A stretch of 64,000 bases of DNA from Antedon mediterranea. Lineage: Eukaryota > Echinodermata > Crinoidea > Comatulida > Antedonidae. Under the pieces are notes generated by a model. The model had not been told where the DNA came from, did no database searches, and was given only the letters and a program-made list of their open reading frames with translations. Below, one piece after another: positions 13,294-28,200 of the stretch (the stretch's first letter is position 1; each line of letters begins with the position of its first letter). Where the stretch lies: contig NC_092670.1 in NCBI RefSeq assembly GCF_964355755.1, forward strand, positions 5,419,001 to 5,483,000, written 5' to 3'. The position numbers and the translations under genes are program-made.

Positions 13294-16200
13294 ACACATA
13301 CATGTCCAAACCTTGTGCAATATACAGTGCAACATAATGGACCAGATTGCTACGAAGCGTGATAAAATGCATTAACTTGCTAGAAATAGTTATATGATGC
13401 AACTACTAATAACTGCTACATGCTACAATGAAAGTTGAATGCTACACCAAAATATAATTAGTATTATCAGTGATATATAGCCTTTGCTACAAAGAAGCTT
13501 ATAAATTTAATATATTTCTTCAAAGTACAATATTTTGCATACAGTCTATACACAGGGAACTCCTCTCTGCTGTACAAGTTACAAATCATCAACAACCACA
13601 CAAGTTGTTTTAGCCTTTTTCTTGGAGACTCTCTCGCAACGTCTGTTTTTCGCTTTCTGAATTGGCTTGAGTAATCTTATTTCTATTTATAATTACAATT
13701 GCTTCTTTGCATAAATAATTACAAGGTTCTGGTTTGGGATGCTGCATTAGAAATTTTTTAATATACTCAGCCTTCAGACAAAAGATATTGTGATCAAAAA
13801 GTACTTCAATCTGTGAGGCATAGTCTGTAGTAATAAAGGCGCGAGTAACATCAATGTAATGATTACTCTTGAACGGAGGTCACACGGAAAGTATCTTAAC
13901 GCCACCTGTTTCAAGTGTATATTGATTTGGTGCTACAAGACTGTCATGCTACAACAGTGTAGGTTCATTATACCATGCTTCTACATGCATTAAACCAAAC
14001 CAAAACTTTATACAATTATAAACACTATTGCATGCATACTGGTGCTACAGAATGCTCCTTGATGCCTTCTAGCCACTGTTGTACTGATAAACATTCAATA
14101 TAGTGGAATCATTGATTGGCTATAGAATAGCAATTTGAAGAAACTAAAGTAGTTAATATTAAAACATGTAACAGATAGTTACATGTTTTAATATTATCAG
14201 TTTAGTGGGTGATAAGAATTATCTAATCTTGTCCTAATGTTTGATAATGATGCTGGTACACTATTGATTCTGATTTAAGCCCTGATTATGATATTAGTTT
14301 TAGGATAAGCCCATGTGGTTTGATACAAAACTGGGCAGTTCCTTGTTCTTTTTAATATAAAGAAGAGTTACTCCAAATAATAGAGACACAAAACCCATTT
14401 TGTGAATTCTATATTTCAGTCTATTTTGTCATTTTCAAGAATCTTGTGTATATCCATATACAGTATTTACACGTGTATCTGGAAGCATGGACATTTTTTT
14501 GATTGATTAGAGCGAAATTGTTGTAATATGTCTCTTAATTTGGAGTCACCCTTGTTTTATAATCTGCAATGTTTCAGTGGATATAATGAATACACAAATA
14601 CTGTGGTTTTTTTCGCTGATTACAATTGTGTGGAATCGGAAAATAATTAAACCAACATAATTTAACAATGTTGAGTTATAAATTGTTATGTTGGTACTAC
14701 ACTTTCTTCTAAACCGTACGATTAATTACATTTTGTTACTTATTTGTGACTAAAGGTTTGGAAATGGTATATAATCTGAATGATTAACCAACTACTGTCA
14801 ATATTTCCATTGTTTTGAATATTAAAATCCATAGTTACAATTTCTAATTACATCAAGTACTGCTAACTTGTATCTTTAAATGTTTTAAAAAGCAAAACGA
14901 TATCAAATAATTTCAATTATGAGTAATTTAAGTTTGTTTTTCAACAGAAAAAAATATTTTTATACAATTGTTATAGATATTTTGATCATGTGTATATCTT
15001 AGATATTAATATTATTTGCGTTTTGAAAAAAAATGTTTGGTCATGTGACTAGAGGTAATCAGATGTTTTTATTTTGGAGATGCAAAGTTTTCTCCATAAA
15101 TTGTACATAGATTGTAATAATTGTGGTTTAAACATTAAGAATGTTTGTTTAAAATGTAAAAAGATTTGTTCCTTAATTTAAGAAAGATTGTTTGTGAAGT
15201 TGATAGTTATTCGTGGACAGTGTATCCTAGTGGTATTGATAGTATTTTAGATTGATAGATAAACTATTTGTGTATGACTTCTACAATTGGTAACTTACTG
15301 AAAGTAGCATATTAATCTATTCTAAATTTAATTAGGCAATTTCCATAGTAACAGTGCACTTTTGCATCACATGTGACTAAATACAGTGACCTAAATACAC
15401 TGCCATATGGAATACTTTTTTTTCTGTTAGATATTTTCCTAAAATACAATATATACAGAAGGGAGAATTGGGTTAAAAGCAAGCCATATCCAGGATTTTT
15501 ACAGGGGGTTTATAGTTCCACTAAAGGGATCAATTGATGAAGACTAGTTAAGCCTAACGGACAACCCTCTGGCTCAGGAAAAAAGGTTTGGTATAGAATG
15601 AATTCTGATTTCCTGTGCTTTGGTTGTTTGTATAAAAAGAATGACATTAACGCACATTTATCTTAATTTTGTATACAATAATTATTTAAAAGATTATCCA
15701 GGTTAATTTGATATGCAAAATCATTGTAAGAACAGCTTTGATGAATGATAACAAATGTGTATATTATTTTATTTACTAATAGTATATTAAATTAATTAAT
15801 TGTGATTACAATTGTCTTTGAATTTGTTGTTTATTTGATCTGTGTCTGAAAGAATAGAATGATCGTGTGGGAGAATTTACACAAATAACTTCTCCAAAGC
15901 ATTTTATCCTAAAGCAGCTAAAACGTGTGACATACATATGACTCTCTGATGGTGACTATAGAATGGTCCCTAGATGCAACTTGCCTCGACTATTAGTAGA
16001 AAATATAGAAGTAAAAGGGATCATTATACAAATAATTAATGTTTATAAGTGCGATGGTACAAATAATTTCTTTCGGTGAAGCCCGAGTGAAAATAGAATT
16101 TCATATTTTACTGAATGAAATTCATTATTTGTTTTATATAATATCTATATTCTTGACAGATGTTTATTTTTTCCTACGCGAGAAGATTTTAGTTTTCGTA

Positions 16201-19200
16201 CATGAAAACATTTTAAAAAGTACTATTACACTATTGTTAAATACGTAATTGCACTATAGTTAAATAGTATGTACTATTGAACGCCAACCACAATCGTCCA
16301 ATCAAATGACAGGAATTTATGTAGACGATGATCATACTACGTCATGTTAATTCATTGTGTGCATGCAGGGAAGTTGGAACATGCCTCATCGCTTCTGGTT
16401 TATAGGTCCAGGTGACGTAATACGGCATATCAATGGATTTGACCAAGGATCCTGGTTTTGAAAACAGAAATTATTTAAACACGACTGAAATATTTTCTAC
16501 TAAACTCTTTATTCCAGACTAATCTACAAAAGTAAAACAACAAAATTGCATAATTCATATATATACATTAAATCAAAAATGTAATCAACTTAAACATGTT
16601 AAGATCACGCAATCATGCTCACGCAAATAAAGTGATTTAAAAAACTATTATTAAAAAGAAAAATATTACTGAAAGAAGCGTCGTGGCAGTCACCAATTGT
16701 GACCAACAACCCTACTAATGTAAAATGTTGGTAAACACAACGTACAAGTCTCATTAATTTTAAGTAAATTTTTCTATAAAATGAAGTAAAGAAATTAAAT
16801 TGAATTACATTGTTTGAATACTGTGTCGAAATAATAGTTATAATACACATTAGTATACTATAACAAATAAATCAATAGTAATAATGAATGGAAATTACAT
16901 TAAAAGTATAATATTGTATTATTAGAATATAGAATTTCTTATAGTTTACAATTGCGATCTATGTGAACATGTTCTTCAGCGGTGGGTTTATTTGCTATGT
17001 TTTATTCTATTACTTAGTAGTCTAACTTGAATTATTTACATACATATCATCTTTCTAAAATAAGATAAAGAAAGATCATAAGAATATAGGTAAACTGAAT
17101 TTTAAAATATTAGAAATAATCAAAATAAACTATATACAGAAAACCAATAGTACAATATAAATTTTCCTAATATTTTACAGTGATTGTTTTTAAACCATAT
17201 TTGCCAATATTGTGCAAAAAAATAAATAAAATAGTGGGTATTATATACGGATATTTAAAGACCATTATTTTTTTCATAAATTGTTTTTATTATTTTAATT
17301 TGAAAATGATAAATTTTGAATAAAATAAGGCATAAAATATTAAATTTTTTAACAAGGTGTCAACAATAATAACATTCTTTAAATTTCCAACTTTATTTTA
17401 AAACATATATTAATCAGCACATTCACTTTTAAAAACTAGGTATAAAATGTAATTAATTTTCAGGCAACATTGATTTTGTTGAACTTAATAGAAGATATTG
17501 AGAAAAAATATCAACTCTATGTCATCATAATTCATGGATGAATTGGTTAGAGCCCAACAATGACCTTTTGAAATGAACATACCATAAATATTTGATATAA
17601 GCTATAAAAACTGATATTCATATGCCATGCATTGTAATATGTTGTTTACCCTATAAATTTGAAAGGAGGAGTACTGTATGTTAAATTCATTTTTTTCTAG
17701 TTTTTAAAAAAGAGGGAAAAAAGGTTAAACAAACCCAACTTATTTTAACTTGTTTATCAGCCTAAAAGTCTGATGTACAGTACTGTATTATGGACAATTA
17801 GTTAAATAACAAATATTAAAACATTACCATATATGTCCAAGTATAACCGCATTCTCGAGTATAATTTCTTCCTCTAAATTAAGGCTAAATTCATTGTTAA
17901 TGAAATCCTAGTATAATCCCACCACAACTTCCAGCAAATCTCTAACAAAACACTATACTCAGTCATACACAGTAATATTCTATTAAAATGTAATTAATGA
18001 AAAGTAATGTATTAAGCCTCAGAAAGTATAATACTCTAAGAAAAAAACATACCGTAATATGTCATCATTATTTAGAGGACAAATTGATGTAAAATGTCCT
18101 GGTGGTTATTTGTTACTTTTCTTGAGAGATGTATTAGAATTAGAAATTCAGCTATAGAACTTTTAAATATCAATAATAAAAAAGACCTACAAAACTATAA
18201 TAAAATAATTTTAAAACAATGTTAAATTGATAATTAGTATTAAATTTCAAATAGTAGACCTATACCCTGTATAAACAAATTGGATAGTGTAGAATTATTT
18301 TTTTACTGTAAACTGTAATTGAATGAGCTTTATAAAAAAGCTCTTTGGGTTTTTTTTTTTGTAATTTTGTTATTTATGTAGTACTGTATAATTATTAAGA
18401 TATTATTTAAAAACTGAAAAACAAACAAACTGCAACTTTACTCCATGATCATAATATTGAAATAATGAATTATCAATACTGCCCTCTAGTTGTGCAGTTT
18501 ATTTATAGTATGGCAGTAGTATGGCAGTGATATGTTCAATGTCAATGTTTACATAGTTATCATCAATAATGCTACTTAAAATGTATCATTATTTTTAACT
18601 GACATAATTGCTGTCAAAGAGCTCTTAAAATACTCAATAAAAGTGTCAATTCTTACCAAACATATTGCTGATAGTTGCATAATGAATGAATAGATTCTAT
18701 TTTTGAATATTTTAATATACAGTACTTCAGCCTACTTTATTTACCTTGTCAGAATGAATAATTAATAAAAGTTACTGACTACCAAATTAATTAATTATTT
18801 GATTAATAATAAACTATGAAACCCTTTGAATGTAATCATTTTATAAATTGAAATTCAAACAATTTAATTTTAAACATCAAAACAGATTTCTTATCATGTC
18901 AAGTCAGTGACAAATATTCATAATTAAGAAAAAAAATTAAGTGTTTTAAGAAATGGTGCATTAGTACATTAATGTGTATTTAAAATATATATTCTCCTAA
19001 TTTTGTATATTGCCAACTTAATAGGAATAAACATTCATTTTAATCATAATTATTTTTTTTTCCATTGTAAAACTATGCATTGTATATTGCACTACACATA
19101 TCAATGTTATATTTACAATCTGTCCAGATTATTCTCGAACAACCGCAGTGATGAGGGTATAAGCCCACCCTTGACTAAAGGCGGGCCTATATTCGAATCA

Positions 19201-19254
19201 TTACAGTAATAACTTTGTATATCACGTGTGTTAATTATATTTACATATTTTTAA
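13294..19254. other. NPC1 3'UTR and convergent intergenic DNA
   Basis: No coding region could be supported here. The first part must be the NPC1 3'UTR. The earliest AATAAA I see after the stop is at 13832-13837, about 540 nt downstream, and is only a candidate poly(A) signal. A perfect hairpin lies at 14154-14196. The remainder is AT-rich and unassigned; short open frames at 16039, 16605 and 19003 have no recognisable motif. NPC1 and the OATP gene end tail to tail across this interval. Confidence 0.5.
14154..14196. repeat. Perfect 19-bp inverted repeat with 5-nt loop
   Basis: The left arm 14154-14172 and right arm 14178-14196 are exact reverse complements around the loop AGATA. The arms contain the core ACATGT. 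It lies about 0.9 kb after the NPC1 stop, so it may or may not be transcribed. It could be a small foldback element, a 3'UTR hairpin or a recombination-prone palindrome. Confidence 0.8.
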
Positions 19255-22200
19255 TTATAATTTTGTACCCGTGTTTTCCTTGTAATTAACACATGTTACC
19301 GGATCGCTTGTCGTACTCGTGCTCGACCACTGCATGTCATTTTTTTCAGACGTAGGTGATTCCGGAGGCGGTTTATACGTAAGCAGAGCTAATGTGAGAA
19401 AAACCAGTGAGCACACCTTAACAACGAGGCCGATGTACAGCGAGTAGCGAGCAAACATCTTGTTACTGTACAGCCAGCAAGCACCTTCACTTCCACACGC
19501 ATTTTCCCATAGTATACAAGTTTTATCGATTACAGCTCCAAATATCACAGGACCCGGAACAGATCCTAAATAAAATAATTATTATCATAACTTTTCATTT
19601 TCTTTTTATTGTTATTTTTTGGATATGGAACTTTGTTATTCTGAAATAAATTGATCAATCAATGGATCCCATCACATTTCAGGATTTTTTCTAAGTACCA
19701 AATTACAACTCCACTCCCAAAGACTTGTAATAAGACTTTGTTTATGTAGAGCATTTGTGTATATATTTGTCTTGTGAACCTCTGAGGGTCCCCAATGATC
19801 AGCAATAACTGAATGGATCACCCTCATTAAATATGGTAAAAAAAAAAAAAAAAAAAAAATAATCAAAAACAGTTTGTGCCTTTTTTTTATTTACTGTTAT
19901 CCATTGTTTTAAAGTGTGTGGAATGTGTTATACACTGTGTGTGAATGCACTGTCTTATTTTAAAAATAATATAGATTACTATTTAAAAGCTTTCTTTAAA
20001 ATGAACTTTTACATGTACTGTATGTGAAGTAGAAAATTCTCATAGCCCAAATTAAAAGCTATAGTGCATTAGTGTGAGCGTGTAATTAAAAAAGATGCTA
20101 GATCATACTATAGTGTATACTGTAATTTTTTTTCATAACTTAAAAATTACCACAACCTCTTCGGATTCAAAAGTAAATTTCAAATGCACTTTCCCATTGT
20201 ATAAAAACGTACATTATAAAGCAATGTTTTTCAAAGATAATATTTACAGAATTACAATAAGAACAGAGATATCTTACCAAATGCTCGCCATAGTAATGAT
20301 TGTAGACCAAGGCCAAATGAACGCTGAGAGTGTGGAACACACCTAAAACACATAAATATAAAAAAACGTTCTCAGAAATTTAAATTACAAAACATCAATG
20401 AATTATTTAAAGGTTGAATCATGTCAAACAGTTTGTAGACTGTACCAGGCTATTTCACTCCATGTAAAAAGCAGAATTTTAGCAAAATGTCCATACCTTA
20501 AAGTGGCTGTCTGTGAGGGTACAACAGCAAGAATTGTAGTAAACATCAGAACAAACAACAGGCCTAGGAAAATGGCTTGATACGGACAATCTGTTGAACA
20601 TTTGCCAAGCATAGCCTCAGAGGTACCATTGATGCATGTGCAATCACTGTATAGCTGTACAAATTAATATAAATAATATTAGGTAATTATCAAGTAATTG
20701 GTATCCAGTACAGTGATAGTGTTTGTGACTGTAGGACTGCTACATTAGTCAGAATTATGTCACAAGTTTGACATAAGAATTAGAGTTGTGTTGAGTTAGG
20801 CTGAAATTTAGCATAGGGATGAAAACTTTGAGAAGGTCAATATAGGCCTGAAAATTTTAAGTCATCCATACATTTTTACTGTACACAATGCTTTTTGTTA
20901 AAAAAACAGCTATGTTTTAATGTGTAATTTAAAAGTTATACCTTATCACCATCAACTTCTTCAGATTGGCTACAGCCTGCATGACAAGGAGTGAAATACA
21001 TGATGTTGTCAGTGCCACAAACCGGGTTGAACTGCGAAGAGCATGAACAGTTGTAGTTGCAGGGATAATCAAGATTCACATCTTCATCAGTGATGTCAAT
21101 AGAGCTAAAAAAAAAATTTTTAAATTTGTGACAAGTTTTGAATAAAAGTGATTAACAATTAATCATCAATCATAAAACAATGGGCCAAAAATTCGAAAAA
21201 TTAAATCAAGTTTATCAAAGAAAGACCAAACAATAAAGGGAGCGATAATAAGGATTCTATAGAGGCCACTATACAACAAGATAATAAACTATGCATGCAT
21301 TATTTCTCGGAATAAAAAAAAAACGCAAATTTCGAAGAACTTGTGACCTCTGCGCTCGACTGATACATACAACATGGTGATTACTTACATGTTTCCATAA
21401 GCAACAGTAACGCCTGCAAAATCCACATCAGGACAGCTTATAAGGAATGCGCTGATGCAGAGAAACGATACAAACAGCGACGCCAGGCAGAACTTAATCA
21501 TTCCTTTGAAACGAAGTTTGAAGTGTTTGACGAACCAACCACCTGCCACTGCTCCACCTATAGATGCTGGTATGATAATCAAACCTATAAATAAAATAAA
21601 TCAAATAAATAATTTTCCATGTGCAATATGTAAATTCAATAGAAAAAGAAGGAGGATTTTTTGCAATAGGCACATGGCAAGTAAGTTGACCAATCACAAG
21701 CAAAAGGTTGGGGGATCCAACACATCATGATTGGCCAAAGTACTACAGTGCGCCCACATCATTGTATTGCATCAAAGAGGGAACCAAGCTTGGTATATCA
21801 CTTGCAGTAAATCTACCATAATAGCCTAATCCAAAGCAATGAAACGGATGATGATTATCAGACCATTAAAAATGGATTTTTATATTTTTGTTAAATAAAA
21901 GATATGTAATAATTATTACTATTTCTTGGTCATTTTTCTTACTGGTCCATACAGTTATGTTTTTATTATTAAATACCAGACTTCCTTGCGCTACAAAAAA
22001 TAATAATTTTATACAAAAATTAGCAGTTTTGCAATACTCTTCCTATATTTTAAGTTACATATTTTTGAAAATAGAATTTTAATTTGACATTTAGCTTTCA
22101 GATTTCCTAGTCTGCCAAAAATGTCTATTTTGTCTATGTGTGGTTTCCAAGAAAATCTGGTTTTTACAGATTGTATTGCTTTAATACACAGGAAAAAAAA

Positions 22201-25200
22201 CACTTAATTTCTGGTTTTCAAGAAATTCTGAGCCAGTCCCTGCCAATCCAATAATAATTAATGTACTTACCAACAAGTATAGCAGCCCAACTGGTTGACA
22301 AGTTGAACTGCGATTCAACAAACTTGGGTGCAAACACTGCAAACCCAGCCAGAAGAAACCATTCTGTGATTGCGGACAAGTTGATAAACATGAATGGAAC
22401 GTTCTTGAGGAGTTGTAAAACTGCCATCGGGAAGTCACGTAAGCTGTTTCCAAAGCCAGCACGTACTTGAAACTTTGAACCACAATGCGCCTCAGAGACG
22501 CGTGCCTTGGCCAACTCCTTATGCCCTGTTCATGAATTTTAAAAATAATTAAATAGTTAATAAAAAATAATTTAAAGATTTGTCATCCAACTGACCTAAA
22601 CTTTGAGAGAACCAATAGGACCCTATTGTGCAACACAACATGATGTGGACAAACTATCCTCACTGTTGCAGTACTGTGTTGGTTCATAGGTGCTTTTTAA
22701 CAATTTTTTGACTAGCGCTAGAGGTACTACAAAAGACAATTGCAATAACATTATTGTTCCTGTGGCAGTACTATATTTTATTTAAAGACTTATTATATAC
22801 TGTATAATCATTGTAGACATTTTTGGCAGACTAGGAAATCTGAAAGCTAAATGTCAAATTAATATTTTATTTTCAATAAATATGTAACTTAAAATATAGG
22901 AAGAGTATTGCAAAACTGCTAATTTTCGTATAAAATTATTATTTTTTGTTCATGTCTATAGAATGAATGATGCAACGAATTTAAACACTTCTTTGCATTT
23001 GGAAATAATCAATTTCAATTTATTTTTAACAGAATCTACGTTCATACTTGCATCAACTGTGTTAAAAACCTCACTGTTTATAATGATTTAACAAATCATA
23101 GAAATGTTTAATTTATGACTTACGATGAATGTGAAATACACTGTGTATATAAAAAACATTTAAGAAAAAACAAATTATTTATGTACTTCTTTTGAATACA
23201 ATTTACTGAATAAAAATTTTAACATTTCTGTCCATCTATTTTCTAAATTATAATAATTACACAATTACATTTTAGTAATATCGATCACAAATTATTATAG
23301 TATACCGTAATTAGCATTCGTTAATATTGACTAAACTAAAATAATTGATGAATTAGTACACCTTAATTGCATACAAATAATTTGAAGATTTATGTTAAAT
23401 AATCATTGGTTTACCAAATGATTTTTAATGATACAGATACAGATTCCTTTTATTATCCAATATATAATGAAAATTACAGTGCTCAAATCTTGGCTTGACT
23501 AAAATAAAAATAAGGGAAAAAAGATCTAACAAATCTTTTGTTATAATGTCGACGTGTCCCAGATAATGTAAATTCTCACATTTTTGGAAAGTGTACTATA
23601 CTATAATGTAGTAATAACAAAAATTAATTTAGTTTAGTTTATGAAGTATAGTATGCACTATTTATCATAATTATTCATTAATTTCATTTCATTTATAATT
23701 GTATGATTGATTGATTAGAGAGAGGTATTTAGAAAGGAAAAATTAACATTCTTCAAATTAATGTAAGCCTAGAGTTGCTATTTTTATAAAACAAAATTAT
23801 TATCAGTAAGATTTACAATCTAAAACAATGGTGAACTATGACCTTTTTTTTTTTAAACACTCATACGACTTTTAATATCTTTTAACCTTTGTTTCATAGA
23901 TAAATCACTGCTGTTGCTACTTTAATATTTCATAATAAATCTATTTTCTACAATTATTATGGTAATATTCCTGTTTTAGCAGGGAGACTCTCAGAGTAAT
24001 TGGATGGGTAATCTCATTCAATAGGCATACTACTGTATATTATTAATATTAAATATTGTCATGAGATTTTCTCTCATAAAAGCATTACAACATAGAGAGC
24101 ATTCATTATTTGCATGAATATAGTCACTCTTATCAATAACATACTATGTAAACTAAATGTAGACCTGAAATTTGAATATTTATCTCTTGAAAGAACATTT
24201 ATTTTATAGTCTATGTAAATAAAAGAACGCGATTGGTGGAAATTGTATCACATGAATAGCCCTGCAAGGCTCCATAATGTTAAATTTCACTTGTGAAATT
24301 ATATACTTTATACTGCAAAATCTCTGTCACCGGAATGTGCTACCGCATATTGTGTCCGAGTCAATTCTATACGAGAAAAATAACTACTACAGGGTTTTTG
24401 TTAAAATAAAAATAAAACAAGATCTGTAGAAATTTATTCTTCATGATTTTAGAAAGCGTTTAATACCTAGGCCAAGAAATAGCCAAGATTAAAAAACCAA
24501 AAAGTCTGTGTAGGATTATATTCACCACGGTCTTAAATAACAATCCATGTATACATTGTTTGGGTATAGGATCATGTGTTGATGATTGGAAACAATTGGC
24601 TAGATTGGCTAGCCTTGAGTGGTTCATTAGGTTAAGCCCTGAAGCCTATGTTTAAACTTACCTGGTAAATATTTAGGAAATCCCAAGAAAGGAAGGGCAA
24701 TGATAAGAGCTAGCATACAGCTCAGTAGTAGTCCAAGCCACCATGCTCCTACCCAGAGAGGACTTGTGCTGTTAATTCCAAGCCTAAAAAATGAAAAATT
24801 ATTTGTTGAACATCAAATTTAGAGAAAACATTAATTGTGTAAGCCTACTGAAACATGGAATAAAAACATTTTACATTTACATTTATTAATAATAGAAGAT
24901 TAAACGGACGTTTATGAATGTGATTCCTACACATTTGATATTAATACTCCCACCATTTGATTGGCTATAAACCATTTAATGCTATTTTCTTATATGTATT
25001 TTTTTTAGGCATAATTAATATACTTGTTAAAATCACTATCCTATTTTATTTAGAGCATGGCGTGAATGTGGCATTTTAACATTTCAGGCCCACGGGACAT
25101 GTGAAACAAGTGATGCTCTATGAATGTTATGCATGGTATAGTATCGTACTGTATAAACAATATTGGGTGGGGTTGTACACTATTGGATCTGCAGATAAGA

Positions 25201-28200
25201 TAATCTCATCATTTTGGGCTAACAGTATGAACAGCATTCCAATCAAATCAAATCAAATCAATTTTATTTCCACAATATTATAACATACATACAGTATAAT
25301 AAATGCAATGAAGTATTCATGTGGGGAAGAGTCATATAAGTCAGAAAGACTTTAAGTCTCAATTAATATATGTACATACAGAAAAAGTTTTGTTTTTGGC
25401 ATTGTTATATGAACTGAACACTTTTCACAGTTAGACCCCATTTACACTTCAGCTTTTAGCGAGCCCGAGGCCGGCTCGAGGCCGGCTCCGAGCCAAAAGT
25501 GCACAAGTGTAAACACTCTGGGAACAACCGAGCCGGCCTCGAGCCGGCTCAATTTTGAGCCTAGTCTAGAGTAGGCTTCGGGCCGGCAATTGCGGGCTTC
25601 GGGCCGGCACTTCGTATAGTGTAAACACTCGCGGTCATAAAATGAACGTTCTGTGTCAACTATAGCTTTAAGTTTACGAAACTTATTGCTGATGAATCGG
25701 AAATTCTTCATTGAAATTAAATTGGTCAAGATGTATACGCCTTTTTCACGATCTATGACAAACAATGCCGTGTGCAACGAAGCGTAACCAACAGAAATAA
25801 CATAGCGTTTTCAGGGGATTTCAGGACACCATGCGGCGCCTATGCTTATAAACTGTGGTGTTTTTTTCGATGGACTTAAGAAGTGAAAAAAAAAATTATA
25901 ATTTTTTTTAATCACACAGTTCTATAGGCTAATCTTTAAAGAACATTTTACAGTAAAAATTTTGTCCATACGACTGTTTGTCCGTTGAGAAATTACGAAT
26001 TTTTAAGTAACTTGTCCTCCGAAAATAGGCTGAAAACGCTATGTTATTTCTGTTGGTTACGGCATTGTTTGTGTTGTCATCGATCATGGAGTAAAGAATC
26101 ATCGCCGAATCATCGATCGAAGATGTCTTCCGTTTCGTGAAAAAGGCGTATGATCTACTACTATTCTTTAGAAAACGAGACGCAAACATTAGTAGTAAAG
26201 CAATAATGCAATTGTTTTGATCCATATTAAATACCGTTATTTGATTCTTTTTTGATAAAGTTGATAGCTAGGCCTAGTGTAGATCGACAACGCTTATAAT
26301 ATTAACTTTTTAAGACGCACATGAGCGGATATGACGTGAATGTAGCGAAATCGTATCATCGAGCACTCTTCCGCGAGAGCAAGTGTAAACGCAATAGTAA
26401 GGGCCCGAGGCCGGCTTTTTGGGTAAGTGTAAACACATTGCGGGCTAAAAAGAAAGCCGGCGTCGGGCCGACTTCGGGCCGGCTAAGAAATCGTCGATGA
26501 AGTGTAAATGGGGTCTTAGTGACAACTTACATTGATGAATCTACCCTGACATCTGTGTAAAGTGAAAGAAACACGCCTCCTAGCAGGTAACCAATTGCAG
26601 GCCCTAAAAGCGACGATGCATTCAGGATTCCTGTGTACAAAAGAAAAACAAATATTGTACATGTTTTTGTATTAAAGTATATGCAAAAGTTTATTGTATT
26701 ATGTAAAAAAACCAACCTATAACGTAAGTCATATTGACCTTATAGCACTGGTGAATTTTTAGCTTAACATATGGAGTCTGTTGACCTAGGCTTATTGTAC
26801 TGCATCTCCTTGGCCCCGTTTCTGCTGCCAAAAATATACCGTATATATACGGTATATTTTATATACGGTATATTTTTTGGCAGCAGAAATGGGTCTCATA
26901 AAAAATATACCGTATATATTTGCGGTATATATACTGCATAAATATCCCCATCGTTTGTGGATATTATACGGTATATTCCAAAATATACCGTATATTTCGT
27001 TCCCCGTTTCTGCTGCACTCAAAATATACCGTAAATGTGACCAGACTCATGACACGAGGTAAAAAACTAACAGAGCGCGACGCGTTTGTTTTGGTTTTTC
27101 TGCTGCATTGAAAGTTGAAACACACGTGTAAAAGCAAGCAACAGATCAAAATGTCACTGTGGACCGAACAAATCACTATTTTTGCAATTCAATTGTGGGG
27201 GGAAGCGAAGGTTGGAGGAAGACTGCATGGCAACAGAAGCGATACCAAGATTTTAATTACAATAAATCGAATGTTCTTACACAACGTGATGTATAATCAT
27301 GGTAAAATACTGTATAATAGAAAATGGAAATTAAAACGGCAATATAGGATAATATAGCATAATATAAACTCAATTTGAATAACAGAGTTTATTTATAGTG
27401 ACATTTCTAGATTGTGCTTGTATGTGCGGTGTAAATTCGTTGCTACTTCTACTCATTAGATTTAAAATAGAAAGCAATGCTACGACGTTTTGAGAACCAT
27501 CACTGTTTTGTAAAAACCTCACTCACACGAGGTCAATCCATACTTCCGTCTCACGAAATGCATTTTGGGTAATGAAAGCCAACTTTTTTACAACCCACCC
27601 ACGAAGTATGTGCAGCGGAAACGGTGCACAAATTTCATATACGGTATATATATACGGTATATTTATACGGTATATTTATACGGTATATTTTGGGTTGGCA
27701 GCAGAAACGGGCCCCTTGTTAGTTTTTAAAGGTACTTTCTGTACAGTACATCCAAGGCTATTGTAGACCTATACAACATAAAATTGGCCTAGTGGTTTGA
27801 GCTGTGAAATTGACAGCAAGTGGACAAAATTATAGGCCTAAAAGTAAATGTACTGTAGAAGAAAAAAAAAACAGGGAAGTTTGATTAAACTAGAATTATA
27901 ATATTCTGTAGTTTTGCCAAATTATTTATTTTAAAAGCCATATATTCTTACCCAAATAGAAGGCCGTCATTTTTTGCGGTACATTATCATCAATGTATGT
28001 AACACCTAGAGTATATAATGGTGAGGCGCCAACTCCATGTAAAAGTTGAGCGACGATAAAAATTGCATAGTATTTTGAATAACTTTCCTTTTCCACATCA
28101 CATTCATCAGTCCTGTTACCACTTCTATCGCAAGTTTCATAATCCACAGACTCAAACTCGTAAAACGGTGTCAAATAATGTGGTGTTGTGAAAAGAAGAG

